NCBI RefSeq assembly: GCF_002993285.1
Contig: NZ_CP027433.1
Location: 3,100,001 to 3,164,000 of the forward strand
Source: Gordonia iterans
Lineage (GTDB): Bacteria > Actinomycetota > Actinomycetes > Mycobacteriales > Mycobacteriaceae
Direction: 5' to 3'
Length of the DNA: 64,000 nucleotides
Of the stretch, positions 22,694 through 32,374 are shown one piece after another (the stretch's first letter is position 1; each line of letters starts with the position of its first letter). The notes under the pieces were generated by a model that made no database searches, had not been told where the DNA came from, and worked only from the letters and a program-made list of their open reading frames with translations. Position numbers and translations under genes: made by a program.

Positions 22694-23701
22694 TCAGGCG
22701 CCGGTGACGGCGTCGGCCACCGCCGAGGCGATCGCCAGCGCGCGGCGCGCCCACGACGGCGTCGCCCCGGCGAGGCCGCACACCGGAGTCACCAAGAACT
22801 GCTCTCCGAACATGCTGCGCGGCATACCCATCCGGTCACCCAGGCCGGCGAGACGATCTGCCAGGTCGTCGGCGATCCGCTCCGGCGCGAGCCCCGGATC
22901 AACGGCGGGCACCACGCCCGCGGCGACCACGCGACCCGCATCGAGGATCTCTCCGAGCGGGTCGTAATCGCGCGCACGCAACCGGGTGAAGTCGAGCGCG
23001 AGTCCGTACGACGGCAACCGCGCGAACAGTTCCCAGCGCGGGACGGCGCACGAGTGCAGCAGCACCGGACGGGCCACCTGCGCGGCGAAGGTCTCCAGCG
23101 TCTCGGCGACGTCGTGCACTGGGACGGGCGCGATCGGGTCGAGCCTCGTCAGCGGTGTCACGGTCCCGTCGATCACCTCCCCGATCGACGGCTCGTCGAG
23201 TTGCACGACGACCCGTACCCCGATCCGGCGCTGCACCTCCTCGGCCTGTTCCACCAGGCCCGCGGCCAGCGACTCGGCGATGTCGTACAGCGCGCCCCGG
23301 TCCCGAACCGCCTTGTGCCCGCCGCGCAGCTCCACGTGCGCCGCGACCGTGAACGGTCCGCACGCCTGAATCTTGAGCACCTCGACAGAACCGACGAGAC
23401 CCCTTCTCTCCCAATGTTCTTCGAGAGCATCGAGATCCCAGCGAAGGTAGTCCCGCGCCCGACGGGTCTCGGCGGTCGGCGACGCGGACAGTCGATAGGT
23501 CCGGTGCACGTAGTCCACCGGGATACCGGTCAACAGCCCGGCCGCCCGGCCGATCAGGTCGCCGCCCACCCCGCGCGCAGGCAGCTCCGGCAGAAACGGA
23601 AGCGCCACCTCCCCGGCGATCACCGCGACCGCTTCCCGGGGATCGGTGCCGGGCATCGATCCGATGCCGGTGGCGACGCCCGTCGGGATCCGGGCGGTCA
23701 C
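22694..23701 (-). CDS. MetE/UROD-like protein (Rv3015c-like)
   Basis: 335 residues of the cobalamin-independent methionine synthase C-terminal/UROD superfamily, with [14 protein letters not shown] at the start, [10 protein letters not shown], and [14 protein letters not shown], where a zinc-ligand His-x-Cys pattern is retained. Too short for a full MetE (about 750). By family and position beside mnmA it resembles M. tuberculosis Rv3015c, whose reaction is not established to my knowledge. GTG 23701 overlaps the mnmA stop as GTGA, last gene of iscS-mnmA-this gene. Confidence 0.8.
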   Translation of the reverse strand: MTARIPTGVATGIGSMPGTDPREAVAVIAGEVALPFLPELPARGVGGDLIGRAAGLLTGIPVDYVHRTYRLSASPTAETRRARDYLRWDLDALEEHWERRGLVGSVEVLKIQACGPFTVAAHVELRGGHKAVRDRGALYDIAESLAAGLVEQAEEVQRRIGVRVVVQLDEPSIGEVIDGTVTPLTRLDPIAPVPVHDVAETLETFAAQVARPVLLHSCAVPRWELFARLPSYGLALDFTRLRARDYDPLGEILDAGRVVAAGVVPAVDPGLAPERIADDLADRLAGLGDRMGMPRSMFGEQFLVTPVCGLAGATPSWARRALAIASAVADAVTGA

Positions 23702-24822
23702 GGCGCGGTCGAGGCGATCCGGCCGGAACCCAGCACCAGATCGCCGCGTTCGGCATCCGGCAGGTAGAGCACCGCGGCCTGACCGCGGGCGACGCCGCGC
23801 AGCGGCTCGCGAAGATCGATCCGGATCCCGGCCCCCGCCTCGGAGTCCGCCGCCGGGATCGGTGTGGCGACGGCCTCGGCCAGGCCGCCGTGGGCCCGCA
23901 CCTGCACGGTGCATTCGATCGGGCCGTCGGGCGCGACCCCGGACGACCAGATCGCCCTGGTGGCGACGATGGTGCGCACGTCCAGATCGTCGGCGGTGCC
24001 GACGGTGACAGTGCCCGACACCGGATCGATGCCGGTCACGTAGCGCGGAGCGCCGTCAGCCGCGGGCGCCTCGATGCCCAGGCCCTTGCGCTGGCCGATG
24101 GTGAAGCCGTGCACGCCGTCGTGGTCGGCGAGCCGCTCGCCCGACGCGGCGTCGACCACGGCACCCGGGCGCACCCCGATCCGCGCACCCAAGAAGGCCC
24201 GGGTGTCGCCGGTCGGAATGAAGCAGATGTCGTGCGAATCCGGCTTGTTCGCGACCAGCAGGCCGCGGCGCTGGGCCTCCGCACGGATCTCCGGCTTCGG
24301 GGTGTCGCCGATCGGGAACATCGCGCGCGAGAGCTGCGCGTGATCCAGTACGGCCAGGACGTACGACTGGTCCTTGTCCTCGTCCACGGCGCGCCGCAGT
24401 TCGCCGTCGTTGAGCCGCGCGTAGTGGCCGGTGGCGAGCGCATCGAAGCCCAGGGCCAGCGCCCGCTCGGCGAGCGCGGCGAACTTGATCTTCTCGTTGC
24501 AGCTCAGGCACGGATTCGGGGTCTCGCCGGCGGCGTAGGCGGCGACGAACTCGTCGATCACGTCGTCCTTGAACCGGTCGGCGAAATCCCACACGTAGAA
24601 CGGGATCCCCAGCATGTCGGCGACCCGGCGCGCGTCGTCGGCGTCCTCACGCGAACAGCAGCCGCGTGAGCCCGTGCGCAGCGCGCCCGGGGCGGTCGAC
24701 AGCGCCAGATGCACGCCGACCACGTCGTGTCCGGCCTCGACCGCGCGCGCAGCCGCCACCGAGGAGTCGACGCCACCGCTCATGGCGACCAGAACTCGGC
24801 GGCGCGGTCTGGACGTACTCAT
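23698..24822 (-). CDS. mnmA: tRNA-specific 2-thiouridylase
   Basis: Makes 2-thiouridine at position 34 of tRNA(Lys/Glu/Gln). 374 residues. The PP-loop SGGVDSS is at residues 15-21; the catalytic cysteine is in [21 protein letters not shown] and [10 protein letters not shown] are also typical. It receives sulfur from a cysteine desulfurase, and the gene directly upstream, overlapping by ATGA, is one. The iscS-mnmA pair matches Rv3025c-Rv3024c. Confidence 0.95.
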   Translation of the reverse strand: MSTSRPRRRVLVAMSGGVDSSVAAARAVEAGHDVVGVHLALSTAPGALRTGSRGCCSREDADDARRVADMLGIPFYVWDFADRFKDDVIDEFVAAYAAGETPNPCLSCNEKIKFAALAERALALGFDALATGHYARLNDGELRRAVDEDKDQSYVLAVLDHAQLSRAMFPIGDTPKPEIRAEAQRRGLLVANKPDSHDICFIPTGDTRAFLGARIGVRPGAVVDAASGERLADHDGVHGFTIGQRKGLGIEAPAADGAPRYVTGIDPVSGTVTVGTADDLDVRTIVATRAIWSSGVAPDGPIECTVQVRAHGGLAEAVATPIPAADSEAGAGIRIDLREPLRGVARGQAAVLYLPDAERGDLVLGSGRIASTAP

Positions 24823-25988
24823 CGCACCCCCGTCAGACCTGCGGCGAGAGCACGATCGAGGACCTCATCGAGAACGGAGGCCAGGTAGTCGACGTCGGCG
24901 ACGGTGTTGTCCGGGCCGAGGGAGAAGCGCAGCGACCCCCGTGCGGCCTCCCGGTCCAGCCCCATCGCGAGGAGCACATGACTGGCCGACGCGACGCCTG
25001 CCGTGCACGCCGAGCCGGTGGAGCACTCGATTCCCTTGGCGTCGAGGAGCATCAGCAGGGAGTCGCCCTGACAGCCGTCGAAGGTCACGTGCACCACGCC
25101 GGGCAGCCCGTCCGGACCGGAGTTCACGACCGCGCCGTCGATCTCGGACAGCACCCCGAGCAACCGGTCGCGCAGCGCGAGCACGTGCGCGGTGTGCTCG
25201 TCGAACCGCTCGACAGCCACCCGCAGTGCCGCCGCTGTTCCGGCGGCTGCGGCCACGTCCTGCGTTCCCGAACGCAGGTCGCGTTCGTGCCCGCCGCCGT
25301 GCACCAGGGGCTGCACGGCGACATCGCGGCCCAGCACCAGCGCGCCGGCTCCCTGCGGTCCGCCGAACTTGTGTGCGGCCAGGCTCAGCGCCGAGAGTCC
25401 GCTCGCCGCGAAGTCGATCGGCACGTGACCGACCGCCGCGATCGCGTCGGAGTGCATGGGCACGGCGAACTCGCGTGCCAGGGCCGCCAGCTCGGCGATC
25501 GGCTGCAGCACGCCGACCTCGTTGTTGGCCCACATCACCGAGATCAGCGCTACCTCGTCGGCGTGCGGTTCGAGTTCGGCACGCAGATCCGCCGGGTCGA
25601 CGCGGCCGGTGCGGTCCACCGGCAGGATCACCAACTCGGCGTCCTCGTTCTCGGCCAGCCACTGCGCGGGATCGAGCACCGCGTGATGCTCGACGGCGGA
25701 GATCACGATCCGGCGGCGCCGCCCGTCCTCGGCGCGCCGGGCCCGGTAGATGCCCTTGACCGCGAGGTTGTCGGATTCGGTCCCACCCGCCGTGAACAGC
25801 ACTTCCGAGGGCCGTGCGCCGATGCACCGCGCGAGGGACTCGCGTGATTCCTCCAGCGTGCGGCGGGCGCGCCGCCCGGCGTCGTGCAGCGACATCGGAT
25901 TGCCCGGCCGGCGCCAGGCAGCGGTCATCGCCGCGACGGCTTCGGGGACGATCGCGGTGGAGGCGGCGTTGTCGAGATAGACGGACAT
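24819..25988 (-). CDS. iscS: Cysteine desulfurase, IscS/NifS type
   Basis: PLP enzyme that strips sulfur from cysteine for tRNA thiolation and Fe-S assembly. 389 residues. N-terminus [14 protein letters not shown] Lys in [12 protein letters not shown]; catalytic loop Cys in [11 protein letters not shown]-terminal [16 protein letters not shown] (26001-26006, minus strand) lies 12 nt before the ATG, so it may have its own promoter inside the end of the upstream acyltransferase gene, which overlaps it by 64 bp. Leads mnmA and the MetE-like gene. Confidence 0.94.
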   Translation of the reverse strand: MSVYLDNAASTAIVPEAVAAMTAAWRRPGNPMSLHDAGRRARRTLEESRESLARCIGARPSEVLFTAGGTESDNLAVKGIYRARRAEDGRRRRIVISAVEHHAVLDPAQWLAENEDAELVILPVDRTGRVDPADLRAELEPHADEVALISVMWANNEVGVLQPIAELAALAREFAVPMHSDAIAAVGHVPIDFAASGLSALSLAAHKFGGPQGAGALVLGRDVAVQPLVHGGGHERDLRSGTQDVAAAAGTAAALRVAVERFDEHTAHVLALRDRLLGVLSEIDGAVVNSGPDGLPGVVHVTFDGCQGDSLLMLLDAKGIECSTGSACTAGVASASHVLLAMGLDREAARGSLRFSLGPDNTVADVDYLASVLDEVLDRALAAGLTGVR

Positions 25989-26845
25989 GATCTTCGGTCC
26001 AGGATAGCCGCGGGCGGCGTCCGGCCCAAAGTGCGCGTTCCCAGGTCCGCGACCGCGGGTGCGGGAAGGATCAGCGCCTCGCAGCGCGCGGCGAGCGTGC
26101 GCCGGTCGCCGGCGGGCAACTGCAGCGGATGCACGACGACCCGCACCCGCAGCGACCGGGCGCGCAGCACTCGGCCGAGGGTGTCGCCCACCTCGTCGTC
26201 GCCGACGAAGCCGGGCGCGGTGCAGGTGCGGCCTTCGCTGCGGTAGGCGATCCTGATCGGCAGCACCGGCACGCCGGTGTCCAGGGCGGCCTGGAAGAAC
26301 GCGGGCCGGAAGCGTCCGGCGGCAATCCCGCACCACGTGGTGCCCTCGGGGAAGACGGCGACCGGCCGGCCCCGATCGAGGATCGCGCGCACCCCGGCCA
26401 GCGCGGGCGGCAGCGCCCGCAAGTCGCCGCGCCGGTGCGGCAGCACGCCGAAACAGCGCAGCAGTGGCCCGGCGGCCATCGCGAGCACCTCGTGCTTGGC
26501 CACGAACCGCGCCGGGCACACCGTCGCGATCGCCAGAATGTCCAGGACCGAGATGTGATTGGCCACCACCAGCGCTCCGTGCACGGTGCGCGCCTCCCGC
26601 GGGCGATGGTCCACGACGTCCAGACGCACGCCGAAGGCGAACAGCCCGCAGCGGGCGGTGAACCGCCAGTACCGGACCCGGACTCGCCGGGGAGTCATCA
26701 GGGTCAGCGCGCCGGCCGGCACCAGCGTGAGCAGCAGCAACGCCAACCCCAGGACCCGGGCGGCCACCCGGATCCGGCCGGCGCGCTCGCCGGGCGCCGA
26801 CACGCACGACGGTCCGCACGCGCTGACCGGAAGCCACGGATTCAC
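25925..26845 (-). CDS. PlsC-type acyltransferase (OlsA-like)
   Basis: 306 residues. After an N-terminal region with a membrane helix (about 28-52), the PlsC domain shows the acyltransferase blocks NHISVLD (normally NHxxxxD), [15 protein letters not shown] and the block IV PVLPIRI. Family members acylate lysophospholipids or lyso-ornithine lipid. GTG 26845 overlaps the upstream GNAT gene as GTGA. The C-terminal 25 residues, which run through the iscS start in another frame, are Pro/Ser-rich and probably not functional. Matches Rv3026c by position. With the OlsB-like partner it may make ornithine lipid (inference). Confidence 0.85.
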   Translation of the reverse strand: MNPWLPVSACGPSCVSAPGERAGRIRVAARVLGLALLLLTLVPAGALTLMTPRRVRVRYWRFTARCGLFAFGVRLDVVDHRPREARTVHGALVVANHISVLDILAIATVCPARFVAKHEVLAMAAGPLLRCFGVLPHRRGDLRALPPALAGVRAILDRGRPVAVFPEGTTWCGIAAGRFRPAFFQAALDTGVPVLPIRIAYRSEGRTCTAPGFVGDDEVGDTLGRVLRARSLRVRVVVHPLQLPAGDRRTLAARCEALILPAPAVADLGTRTLGRTPPAAILDRRSCPSISTTPPPPRSSPKPSRR

Positions 26846-27687
26846 CGCTGCGACGCCTCGCCGTCGGCCGGGCTGAGGCGGGCGAGGGCCCCTCGCAACC
26901 GCGCGAGATATCGAGGATCGCCCTGCTCGCGGTCGAGGACGGTGAGAAAGTCGCCGACGTCGAAGACCTCGTCGAACGCCGGTTCCCCGCACACGCGGGC
27001 GCCGAGTCTGACGTAACCGCGCAACAGCGGCGGGAGTGCGGCCTTCGCGGGCGGCTCGACCGCGTCGAGTCCGGCGCCGTCCACCTCCACCCGCCGATAC
27101 GGATGCGCGGTCCACAGCGCCGCGTACTGGCTGAGCGCCAGATCGCGGATGCCGCGCAGCTCCCGGCCGCGGCCCGGGTCCGACTCCAGCGGCACCGAGA
27201 CGCAGCCCATCAGGTAGCGGTAGCCGCCCTGTTCCAGATAGCTGAGCACCGCGGTCCACAGCAGCCCGGTCACGGCGCCGCTGCGGTGCTCGGGATCGAC
27301 CACGGCGCGACCCATCTCCACCGTCTGCGGTCCGATGGCCTCGATCTCGGTGAGGTCGAACTCGCTCGCGGAGTACCAGCCGCCGGCGGCGATCGCCCGG
27401 GGCGGCGGCAGGACGCGCGCGCAGCCGGCGAGCCGGCCGGTCGGCAGGTGCCGGATCAGGAGGTGATCGCAGAAGTCGTCGAAACGGTCGGCATCCAGCC
27501 CGGTGCCGTCGTCGCCGATGGCGTCGGAGTAGCCGGGCTCGGCGCGGAAGACCTCGAAGCGAAGCCGCTGCGCGGCCCGGACGTCGGCGGGGTGCTCGCT
27601 GGCGACCACGTCGTAGTCGCCGGCGTGCAGGAGCACGCGTCGTGCCGGCGAGAGGGTGAGCGGGGCATGGACCGGAGTTACCGTCAT
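26842..27687 (-). CDS. GNAT-fold N-acyltransferase (OlsB-like, Rv3027c-like)
   Basis: 281 residues of the Acetyltransf_5/hemolysin-like family: [44 protein letters not shown] and a C-terminal [19 protein letters not shown]. The family includes OlsB, which adds a 3-hydroxyacyl chain to ornithine. ATG 27687 gives a length close to Rv3027c; an upstream extension to 27792 is possible. First gene of a pair with the PlsC-type acyltransferase; OlsB plus OlsA is the classical ornithine-lipid route. Confidence 0.83.
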   Translation of the reverse strand: MTVTPVHAPLTLSPARRVLLHAGDYDVVASEHPADVRAAQRLRFEVFRAEPGYSDAIGDDGTGLDADRFDDFCDHLLIRHLPTGRLAGCARVLPPPRAIAAGGWYSASEFDLTEIEAIGPQTVEMGRAVVDPEHRSGAVTGLLWTAVLSYLEQGGYRYLMGCVSVPLESDPGRGRELRGIRDLALSQYAALWTAHPYRRVEVDGAGLDAVEPPAKAALPPLLRGYVRLGARVCGEPAFDEVFDVGDFLTVLDREQGDPRYLARLRGALARLSPADGEASQR

Positions 27688-27902
27688 GCCCCGAATGAAA
27701 GCCCGCGCGAACGACGCCCAGGCCGACCGCACGTGAAGGTCGGCCGGAGTTCCGGTGAACAGCGGGTAGGCACGGCCGGGTCGTGTCCCCACCGTGACCT
27801 ACGCCCACGGACGGGATGCTGACGTCCTTGGATTCCAGCAGTTCGCGCCCCTCGATTCCCGCTTCCGCGCATGGCTACGCCACAGTAGGGACACGCTCAG
27901 GG

Positions 27903-27942
27903 CAAAGAGACACCCCGACGATGCGCGAGCATCGCCGGGGTG
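27903..27942 (-). terminator. Intrinsic terminator of etfBA
   Basis: Stem CACCCCGACGATGC (27911-27924), loop GCGA, then GCATCGCCGGGGTG (27929-27942): 14 pairs with one mismatch. Read on the minus strand it lies 29 bp past the etfA stop and is followed by TCTCTTTG. Confidence 0.82.
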
Positions 27943-27971
27943 CCGGTGGCGTGTCAGCACGCCGTGCGGAA

Positions 27972-28928
27972 CTACTTCCGCTTGTTGATCTCTTCAGTCA
28001 GCTGCGGCGCGACGTCGAACAGGTCGCCCACCACGCCGAAGTCCGCGATCTCGAAGATCGGGGCCTCTTCGTCCTTGTTGACGGCCACGATCGTCTTGCT
28101 GGTCTGCATGCCGGCGCGGTGCTGGATGGCGCCGGAGATGCCCAGCGCGATGTACAGCTGCGGCGACACGGTCTTGCCGGTCTGACCGACCTGGAACTGG
28201 CCCGGGTAGTAGCCGGAGTCGACCGCGGCACGCGAGGCGCCGACGGCGGCGCCGAGCGAGTCGGCGAGCGCCTCCACGACCTCGAACTTCTCGGCCGAGC
28301 CGACGCCGCGGCCGCCCGAGACCACGATCGAGGCCTCGGTCAGCTCCGGACGGTCGCCGCCCACGTTGGGAGCGAAGCCGGTCACCTTGACGGCGTTCTC
28401 GGCCTGCTCCGGGACCGCGACGTCCACGCGGGTGCCCGCCCCGGCCGCCGGTGCCGCGTCGATCGCGCCCGGACGGACGGTCAGCACCGGAACGTCGCCG
28501 CCGGCCTGCGCGTCCACGGTGAACGCGCCACCGCGGACCGACACCACGCCGGTGCCGTCGGCGCCGACCTGGATCGCGTCGACCAGCAGACCCGAGCCCA
28601 GGCGAACCGCCAGGCGACCGGCGATCTCCTTGCCTTCGGCGTTGGCGGCGATGAGCACGGCGGCGGGACCGTTCTCCTCGGCGAGGGAGGACAGCACGTC
28701 CACCTTCGGCGAGACCAGGTAGTTCGCGACGTCGTCCGACTCGGCGACGTAGATCTTCTCGGCACCGGCCTCGGCGAGGGCGCCCAGGACGCCGTCGGCC
28801 TTGCCCGGCGCGCTGATCACGACAGCGGCCGGCTCGCCCAGAGCGCGGGCGGCGGTGATGAGTTCGTTGGTGACCTTCTTCAGTCCACCCTCGGCGTCCT
28901 GCTCGACGAGCACGAGTACTTCAGCCAT
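27972..28928 (-). CDS. etfA: Electron transfer flavoprotein, alpha subunit
   Basis: FAD-binding subunit that collects electrons from acyl-CoA dehydrogenases. 318 residues, normal length. C-terminal FAD domain with [48 protein letters not shown] and [22 protein letters not shown] good Shine-Dalgarno sequence (CAGGAGAA) precedes the ATG. It follows etfB by 39 bp and ends in a strong terminator. Equivalent to Rv3028c (FixB). Confidence 0.96.
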   Translation of the reverse strand: MAEVLVLVEQDAEGGLKKVTNELITAARALGEPAAVVISAPGKADGVLGALAEAGAEKIYVAESDDVANYLVSPKVDVLSSLAEENGPAAVLIAANAEGKEIAGRLAVRLGSGLLVDAIQVGADGTGVVSVRGGAFTVDAQAGGDVPVLTVRPGAIDAAPAAGAGTRVDVAVPEQAENAVKVTGFAPNVGGDRPELTEASIVVSGGRGVGSAEKFEVVEALADSLGAAVGASRAAVDSGYYPGQFQVGQTGKTVSPQLYIALGISGAIQHRAGMQTSKTIVAVNKDEEAPIFEIADFGVVGDLFDVAPQLTEEINKRK

Positions 28929-28967
28929 GTTCTTCTCCTGAATGTCTTTGGTGTCTCGGGTGGGCGA

Positions 28968-29753
28968 TCAGATGATCTTCTGGCCGGCCAGGTACTCGAC
29001 GACCTTCACGCCGCCGTCGCCCTCGTCGGTGATCCGCTCACCCGCGGTGCGCGGCGGCTTCGGGGTGACGCCGGAGACGCTGGAGCCCGAGTTCGCGACG
29101 CCGAGGACGCCGTCCTCGATGCCCAGGTCGGCGATGGTGAGGACCTCGGGGGTCTTCTTCTTGGCGGCCATGATGCCCTTGAACGAGGGGAAGCGCGGCT
29201 CGTTGATCTTCTCGTTGACCGAGACGATGGCCGGGAGGGTGGCCTCGACGTTGAAGATGCCGTCGTCGGTCTCGCGCTCACCGCGCAGGGTGTCGCCGTC
29301 GACCTCGAGCTTGCGCAGCAGGGTCAGGTGCGGCAGATCCAGGTACTCGGCGATCATCGCCGGCACGGCTCCGGCGCGGCCGTCGGAGGACTCGTTGCCG
29401 GCGATGACCAGCTCGACGCCCTCGACGGTGCCCAGGGCGGTGGCCAGCAGGTAGGCGGTCTGGACGGCGTCGCTGCCGTGCACCGCGTCGTCCTGGATGT
29501 GGATCGCCTTGTCGGCGCCCATCGACAGCGCCTTCCGGATGGCGTCGGCCGCCTGGGCGGGACCGGCGGAGAGCACGGTCACCTCGCCGCCGTTGGCCTC
29601 CTTGATCTGGAGTGCCTCTTCCACAGCGCGCTCGTTGATCTCGTCGATGATGCCGTCGACGGCACCGCGATCGAGCGTGTAGTCGTCTGCGGAGAGCTGC
29701 CACTCGGCCGTGTAGTCCGGCACGTGCTTGATCAGAACAACAACGTTCGTCAT
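28968..29753 (-). CDS. etfB: Electron transfer flavoprotein, beta subunit
   Basis: AMP-binding partner of EtfA. 261 residues. N-terminus VVLIKHVPDY; AMP loop and recognition-loop region LLATALGTVEGVELVIAGNE; EYLDLPHLTLLRKLEV; LPAIVSVNEKINEPRFPSFKGIMAAKKK. ATG 29753 is preceded by AGGAGG about 11 nt upstream; an upstream ATG in frame would add 18 residues without family similarity. Divergent from the MGLP methyltransferase gene. Confidence 0.95.
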   Translation of the reverse strand: MTNVVVLIKHVPDYTAEWQLSADDYTLDRGAVDGIIDEINERAVEEALQIKEANGGEVTVLSAGPAQAADAIRKALSMGADKAIHIQDDAVHGSDAVQTAYLLATALGTVEGVELVIAGNESSDGRAGAVPAMIAEYLDLPHLTLLRKLEVDGDTLRGERETDDGIFNVEATLPAIVSVNEKINEPRFPSFKGIMAAKKKTPEVLTIADLGIEDGVLGVANSGSSVSGVTPKPPRTAGERITDEGDGGVKVVEYLAGQKII

Positions 29754-29935
29754 GGGTCTTGGAGACCTCCTGAATCGGTTTCGGCCGATACCTGCCGGTA
29801 CGGCCATGGGTCAAGAAGACACTTTAACGGTTCGCCCACCACCGGCGAAGAGCGGCCTGGAGTTAGTAGGGTTGCCTTACTCACACCGGTGACGGGCGGC
29901 CCGGGGACGGAGGTCCGGTCGGCCTGACCGCCCAG

Positions 29936-29941
29936 TAAGGT
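29936..29941 (+). promoter_or_regulatory. -10 hexamer TAAGGT, leaderless promoter of the MGLP-region operon
   Basis: TAAGGT, 7 nt, then ATG at 29949. It would drive the overlapping methyltransferase, GH57 and GT4 genes. Confidence 0.6.
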
Positions 29942-29948
29942 CAGACGG

Positions 29949-30743
29949 ATGAACGACGCGCAGGCGGCAGGCAAGCCATCCCTCGATCTGGAGACGCAAC
30001 TCGCGCTGACCGGCGAGCGCACGGTCCCCGGAATTCCCGCCGAGAACTACTGGTTCCGCCGCCACGAAGTGGCCTACGATTTCATCGAACCGCGCTGCGC
30101 CGATCGGGACCTGCTCGAAGCCGGCTCCGGCGAGGGCTACGGCGCGGCACTCCTGGCACAGCGCGCCGCGTCTGTCGTCTGCGTCGACTACGACGAACAG
30201 GCGGTGACGCACACCCGCAAGCGCTATCCGGAAGTGACTGTGCACCAAGGGAATCTGATCGATCTTCCGCTCGAGGACGGCTCGGTGGACACGGTGGTGA
30301 ACTTCCAGGTGATCGAGCATCTGTGGGATCAGCCGGCCTTCGTCCGCGAGTGCCGCCGGGTGCTGCGCGACGGCGGCGAACTCCTCATGAGCACCCCCAA
30401 CCGGATCACCTTCTCCCCTGGCCTGGACACGCCGCTCAACCCGTTCCATACCCGCGAGCTGCACGCCGCTGAGCTGACCGCCCTGCTGACCGACGACGGC
30501 TTCGACGTGGTCGCGATGTACGGCGTCTTCCACGGTCCGCGGCTGCGCGGGCTGGACGCCAAGTGGGGCGGTTCGCTGATCGACGCGCAGATCGAGCGCG
30601 CGCTGGCCGGCGAGCCGTGGCCGGACGAGCTGGTCGAGGACGTCGCCGGGATCACCGCGGCGGACTTCGAGATCGTCGAGCAGTCCGAGCGCGACATCGA
30701 CACCAGCCTGGATCTGCTCGCCGTCGCACGGAGGAGGTCGTGA
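29949..30743 (+). CDS. SAM-dependent methyltransferase (Rv3030-like, MGLP region)
   Basis: 264 residues, class I fold: motif I LLEAGSGEGYGAALLA, acidic loop VCVDYDEQAV, and VVNFQVIEHLWDQPAFVRECRRVL. In M. tuberculosis the equivalent gene opens the cluster for methylglucose lipopolysaccharide (MGLP), a cytoplasmic 6-O-methylglucose polymer that binds long acyl chains; this enzyme is a candidate sugar O-methyltransferase. Its stop overlaps the GTG of the GH57 gene by 4 bp, and the GT4 gene overlaps in turn, so the three form one coupled operon. Confidence 0.87.
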   Translation: MNDAQAAGKPSLDLETQLALTGERTVPGIPAENYWFRRHEVAYDFIEPRCADRDLLEAGSGEGYGAALLAQRAASVVCVDYDEQAVTHTRKRYPEVTVHQGNLIDLPLEDGSVDTVVNFQVIEHLWDQPAFVRECRRVLRDGGELLMSTPNRITFSPGLDTPLNPFHTRELHAAELTALLTDDGFDVVAMYGVFHGPRLRGLDAKWGGSLIDAQIERALAGEPWPDELVEDVAGITAADFEIVEQSERDIDTSLDLLAVARRRS

Positions 30744-32374
30744 CCGCTTCTGCGGGTCGAACCCCCCTCGACGGTCGAGCGGAGTCGAGACCCCGTGTCC
30801 CCGGCCAGTTCACACTGGTCCTGCACTCCCACCTTCCCTGGCTCCTCAACCACGGTCGCTGGCCGGTCGGAGAGGAGTGGCTCTACCAGTCGTGGGCGCA
30901 CTGCTATCAGCCGGTGTTCGGCGTGCTGCGCCGACTGGCCGCCGACGGCTTCACCGATCAGCTCTCGCTGGGCATCACACCCGTGCTGGCGGCCCAGCTG
31001 GACGACCCGGCGGCCACGTCGGCGATGTACGAATGGCTCGCCGACTGGCAGCTCCGCGCGATGGAGGCGGCGACCCACGACGACGCCGACCGCCGCGCGA
31101 GCGGTCACCGCGAGTTCCGGGCCGCCGCACACGCCCTGGCCGACTTCGAGACGCACTGGCGGCACGGCGGCAGCCCGCAGATCCGCTCGCTGCTCTCCAC
31201 CGGGGTGATCGAGTTGCTCGGCGGTCCCCTGGCACACCCGTTCCAGCCGCTGCTCGACGACCGGCTGCGCCGTTTCTCTCTCGACGAAGGCCTCGCCGAC
31301 GCGCAGTTGCGCTGGGGCAGCAGACCTTCGGGCATCTGGGCGCCGGAATGCGCTTACACGCCGGGCATGGAGCGGGAGTATGCCGCGGCCGGCATCGGCC
31401 ACTTCATGGTCGACGGCCCCACCCTGCACGGCGACACCGCGCTGGGCCGCCCGGTCGCCGGCAGCGACGTGGTGGCCTTCGGCCGGGATCTGTCGGTGAG
31501 CTACCGGGTGTGGTCGCCCAAGTCGGGGTACCCGGGTCACGCCGCCTATCGCGACTTCCATACCTACGACCACCAGACCGGTTTCAAGCCCTATCGCGTC
31601 ACCGGGAAGAACGTGCCGGGTGAGCAGAAGAAGCCGTACGACCCCGCGCTGACCGACGCAGTGATCGACCGGCACGTCGACGAGTTCGTCGACTGCGTCC
31701 GCGACCGCCTGATCGCCGAGTCCGAGCGGATCGGCCGGCCGGCGCTCGTGGTCGCGGCGTTCGACACCGAACTCTACGGCCACTGGTGGCACGAGGGCCC
31801 GATCTGGCTGGAGCGGCTGCTGCGCCGTCTGCCCGAGGCGGGCGTCGACGTCGGCACCCTGGCGACGGCGCGGCGCGACGGTTACGTCGGCGAGCCTGTG
31901 GATCTGGGCGACTCGTCGTGGGGATCGGGCAAGGACTGGCGGGTCTGGGAGGGACCGCAGGTGCAGCATCTGGTCCAGCTGAACCGGGAGGTCACCGAGA
32001 CCGCACTGGGTGCCCTCGACAAGCGCCTCCCCCCACACCCGCCGAGAGCCGATGAGCCCGTCACTCGATGGTTGAGCGCGGGAGGAACGACCGAGTCGAA
32101 ACCCCGCGATCTGACAGCCGACCAGATCCTCCGCGAGACGCTGATGACGGTGCAGTCGGACTGGCCGTTCATGGTGTCCAAGGACACCGCGGCCGGGTAT
32201 GCGCAGGACCGGGCCTACAAGCACGCGCACGCCACTCGGGAGATCTGCGCCGCATCCGATGCCGGGCACGACGACGAGGCCGCGCAGCTGGCCCGCGGCT
32301 GGCGGCAGGCCGACAACGTTTTCGGCGCTCTCGACGCGAGACGGCTGCCGCCGCGGGACGGGAGCACCCGATGA
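30740..32374 (+). CDS. GH57 alpha-1,4-glucan branching enzyme (Rv3031-like) with in-frame repeats
   Basis: 544 residues. GH57 barrel with LHSHLPWLLNHGRWPVGEEWL; the nucleophile Glu in WAPECAYTPGMER; the acid/base Asp in AAFDTELYGHWWHEGP; and a DUF1957 C-terminal helical domain (LMTVQSDWPFMVSKDTA). Adds alpha-1,6 branches during MGLP synthesis in mycobacteria. GTG 30740 has GAGGAGG just upstream. Two stretches resemble repeat DNA rather than enzyme: DGRAESRPR at the N-terminus (30767-30794) and TRWLSAGGTTESKPR (32066-32106) in a C-terminal loop. As I recall Rv3031 is 526 residues, consistent with insertions here. Confidence 0.9.
   Translation: MTASAGRTPLDGRAESRPRVPGQFTLVLHSHLPWLLNHGRWPVGEEWLYQSWAHCYQPVFGVLRRLAADGFTDQLSLGITPVLAAQLDDPAATSAMYEWLADWQLRAMEAATHDDADRRASGHREFRAAAHALADFETHWRHGGSPQIRSLLSTGVIELLGGPLAHPFQPLLDDRLRRFSLDEGLADAQLRWGSRPSGIWAPECAYTPGMEREYAAAGIGHFMVDGPTLHGDTALGRPVAGSDVVAFGRDLSVSYRVWSPKSGYPGHAAYRDFHTYDHQTGFKPYRVTGKNVPGEQKKPYDPALTDAVIDRHVDEFVDCVRDRLIAESERIGRPALVVAAFDTELYGHWWHEGPIWLERLLRRLPEAGVDVGTLATARRDGYVGEPVDLGDSSWGSGKDWRVWEGPQVQHLVQLNREVTETALGALDKRLPPHPPRADEPVTRWLSAGGTTESKPRDLTADQILRETLMTVQSDWPFMVSKDTAAGYAQDRAYKHAHATREICAASDAGHDDEAAQLARGWRQADNVFGALDARRLPPRDGSTR
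30767..30794 (+). repeat. Dispersed CGACGGTCGAGCGGAGTCGAG element inside the GH57 gene
   Basis: CTCGACGGTCGAGCGGAGTC followed by GAGACCCC. Nearly the same string ends the in-frame array of the SWIM gene (57837-57862, one base different in the first half). It encodes LDGRAESRP in both proteins. Confidence 0.75.
32066..32106 (+). repeat. GTTGAGC...GAGTCGAAAC element inside the GH57 gene
   Basis: CGATGGTTGAGCGCGGGAGG, then ACGACCGAGTCGAAACCCC: the same beginning and end as the intergenic element tandemly repeated at 16119. It is in frame and encodes about 14 residues between the catalytic barrel and the helical domain. Confidence 0.75.

Noticed and set aside
25925..25990. Frameshift or misplaced end in the PlsC-type acyltransferase because it runs into iscS
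   Set aside because: The acyltransferase motifs end well before the overlap and iscS has an intact start; a long same-strand overlap is the simpler reading.
29850..29885. Possible iron-box or other operator (GTAGGGTTGCCTTAC) upstream of the Rv3030-like gene
   Set aside because: Only weakly palindromic and a poor match to the IdeR/DtxR consensus TTAGGTTAGSCTAACCTAA; not supported without further sites.
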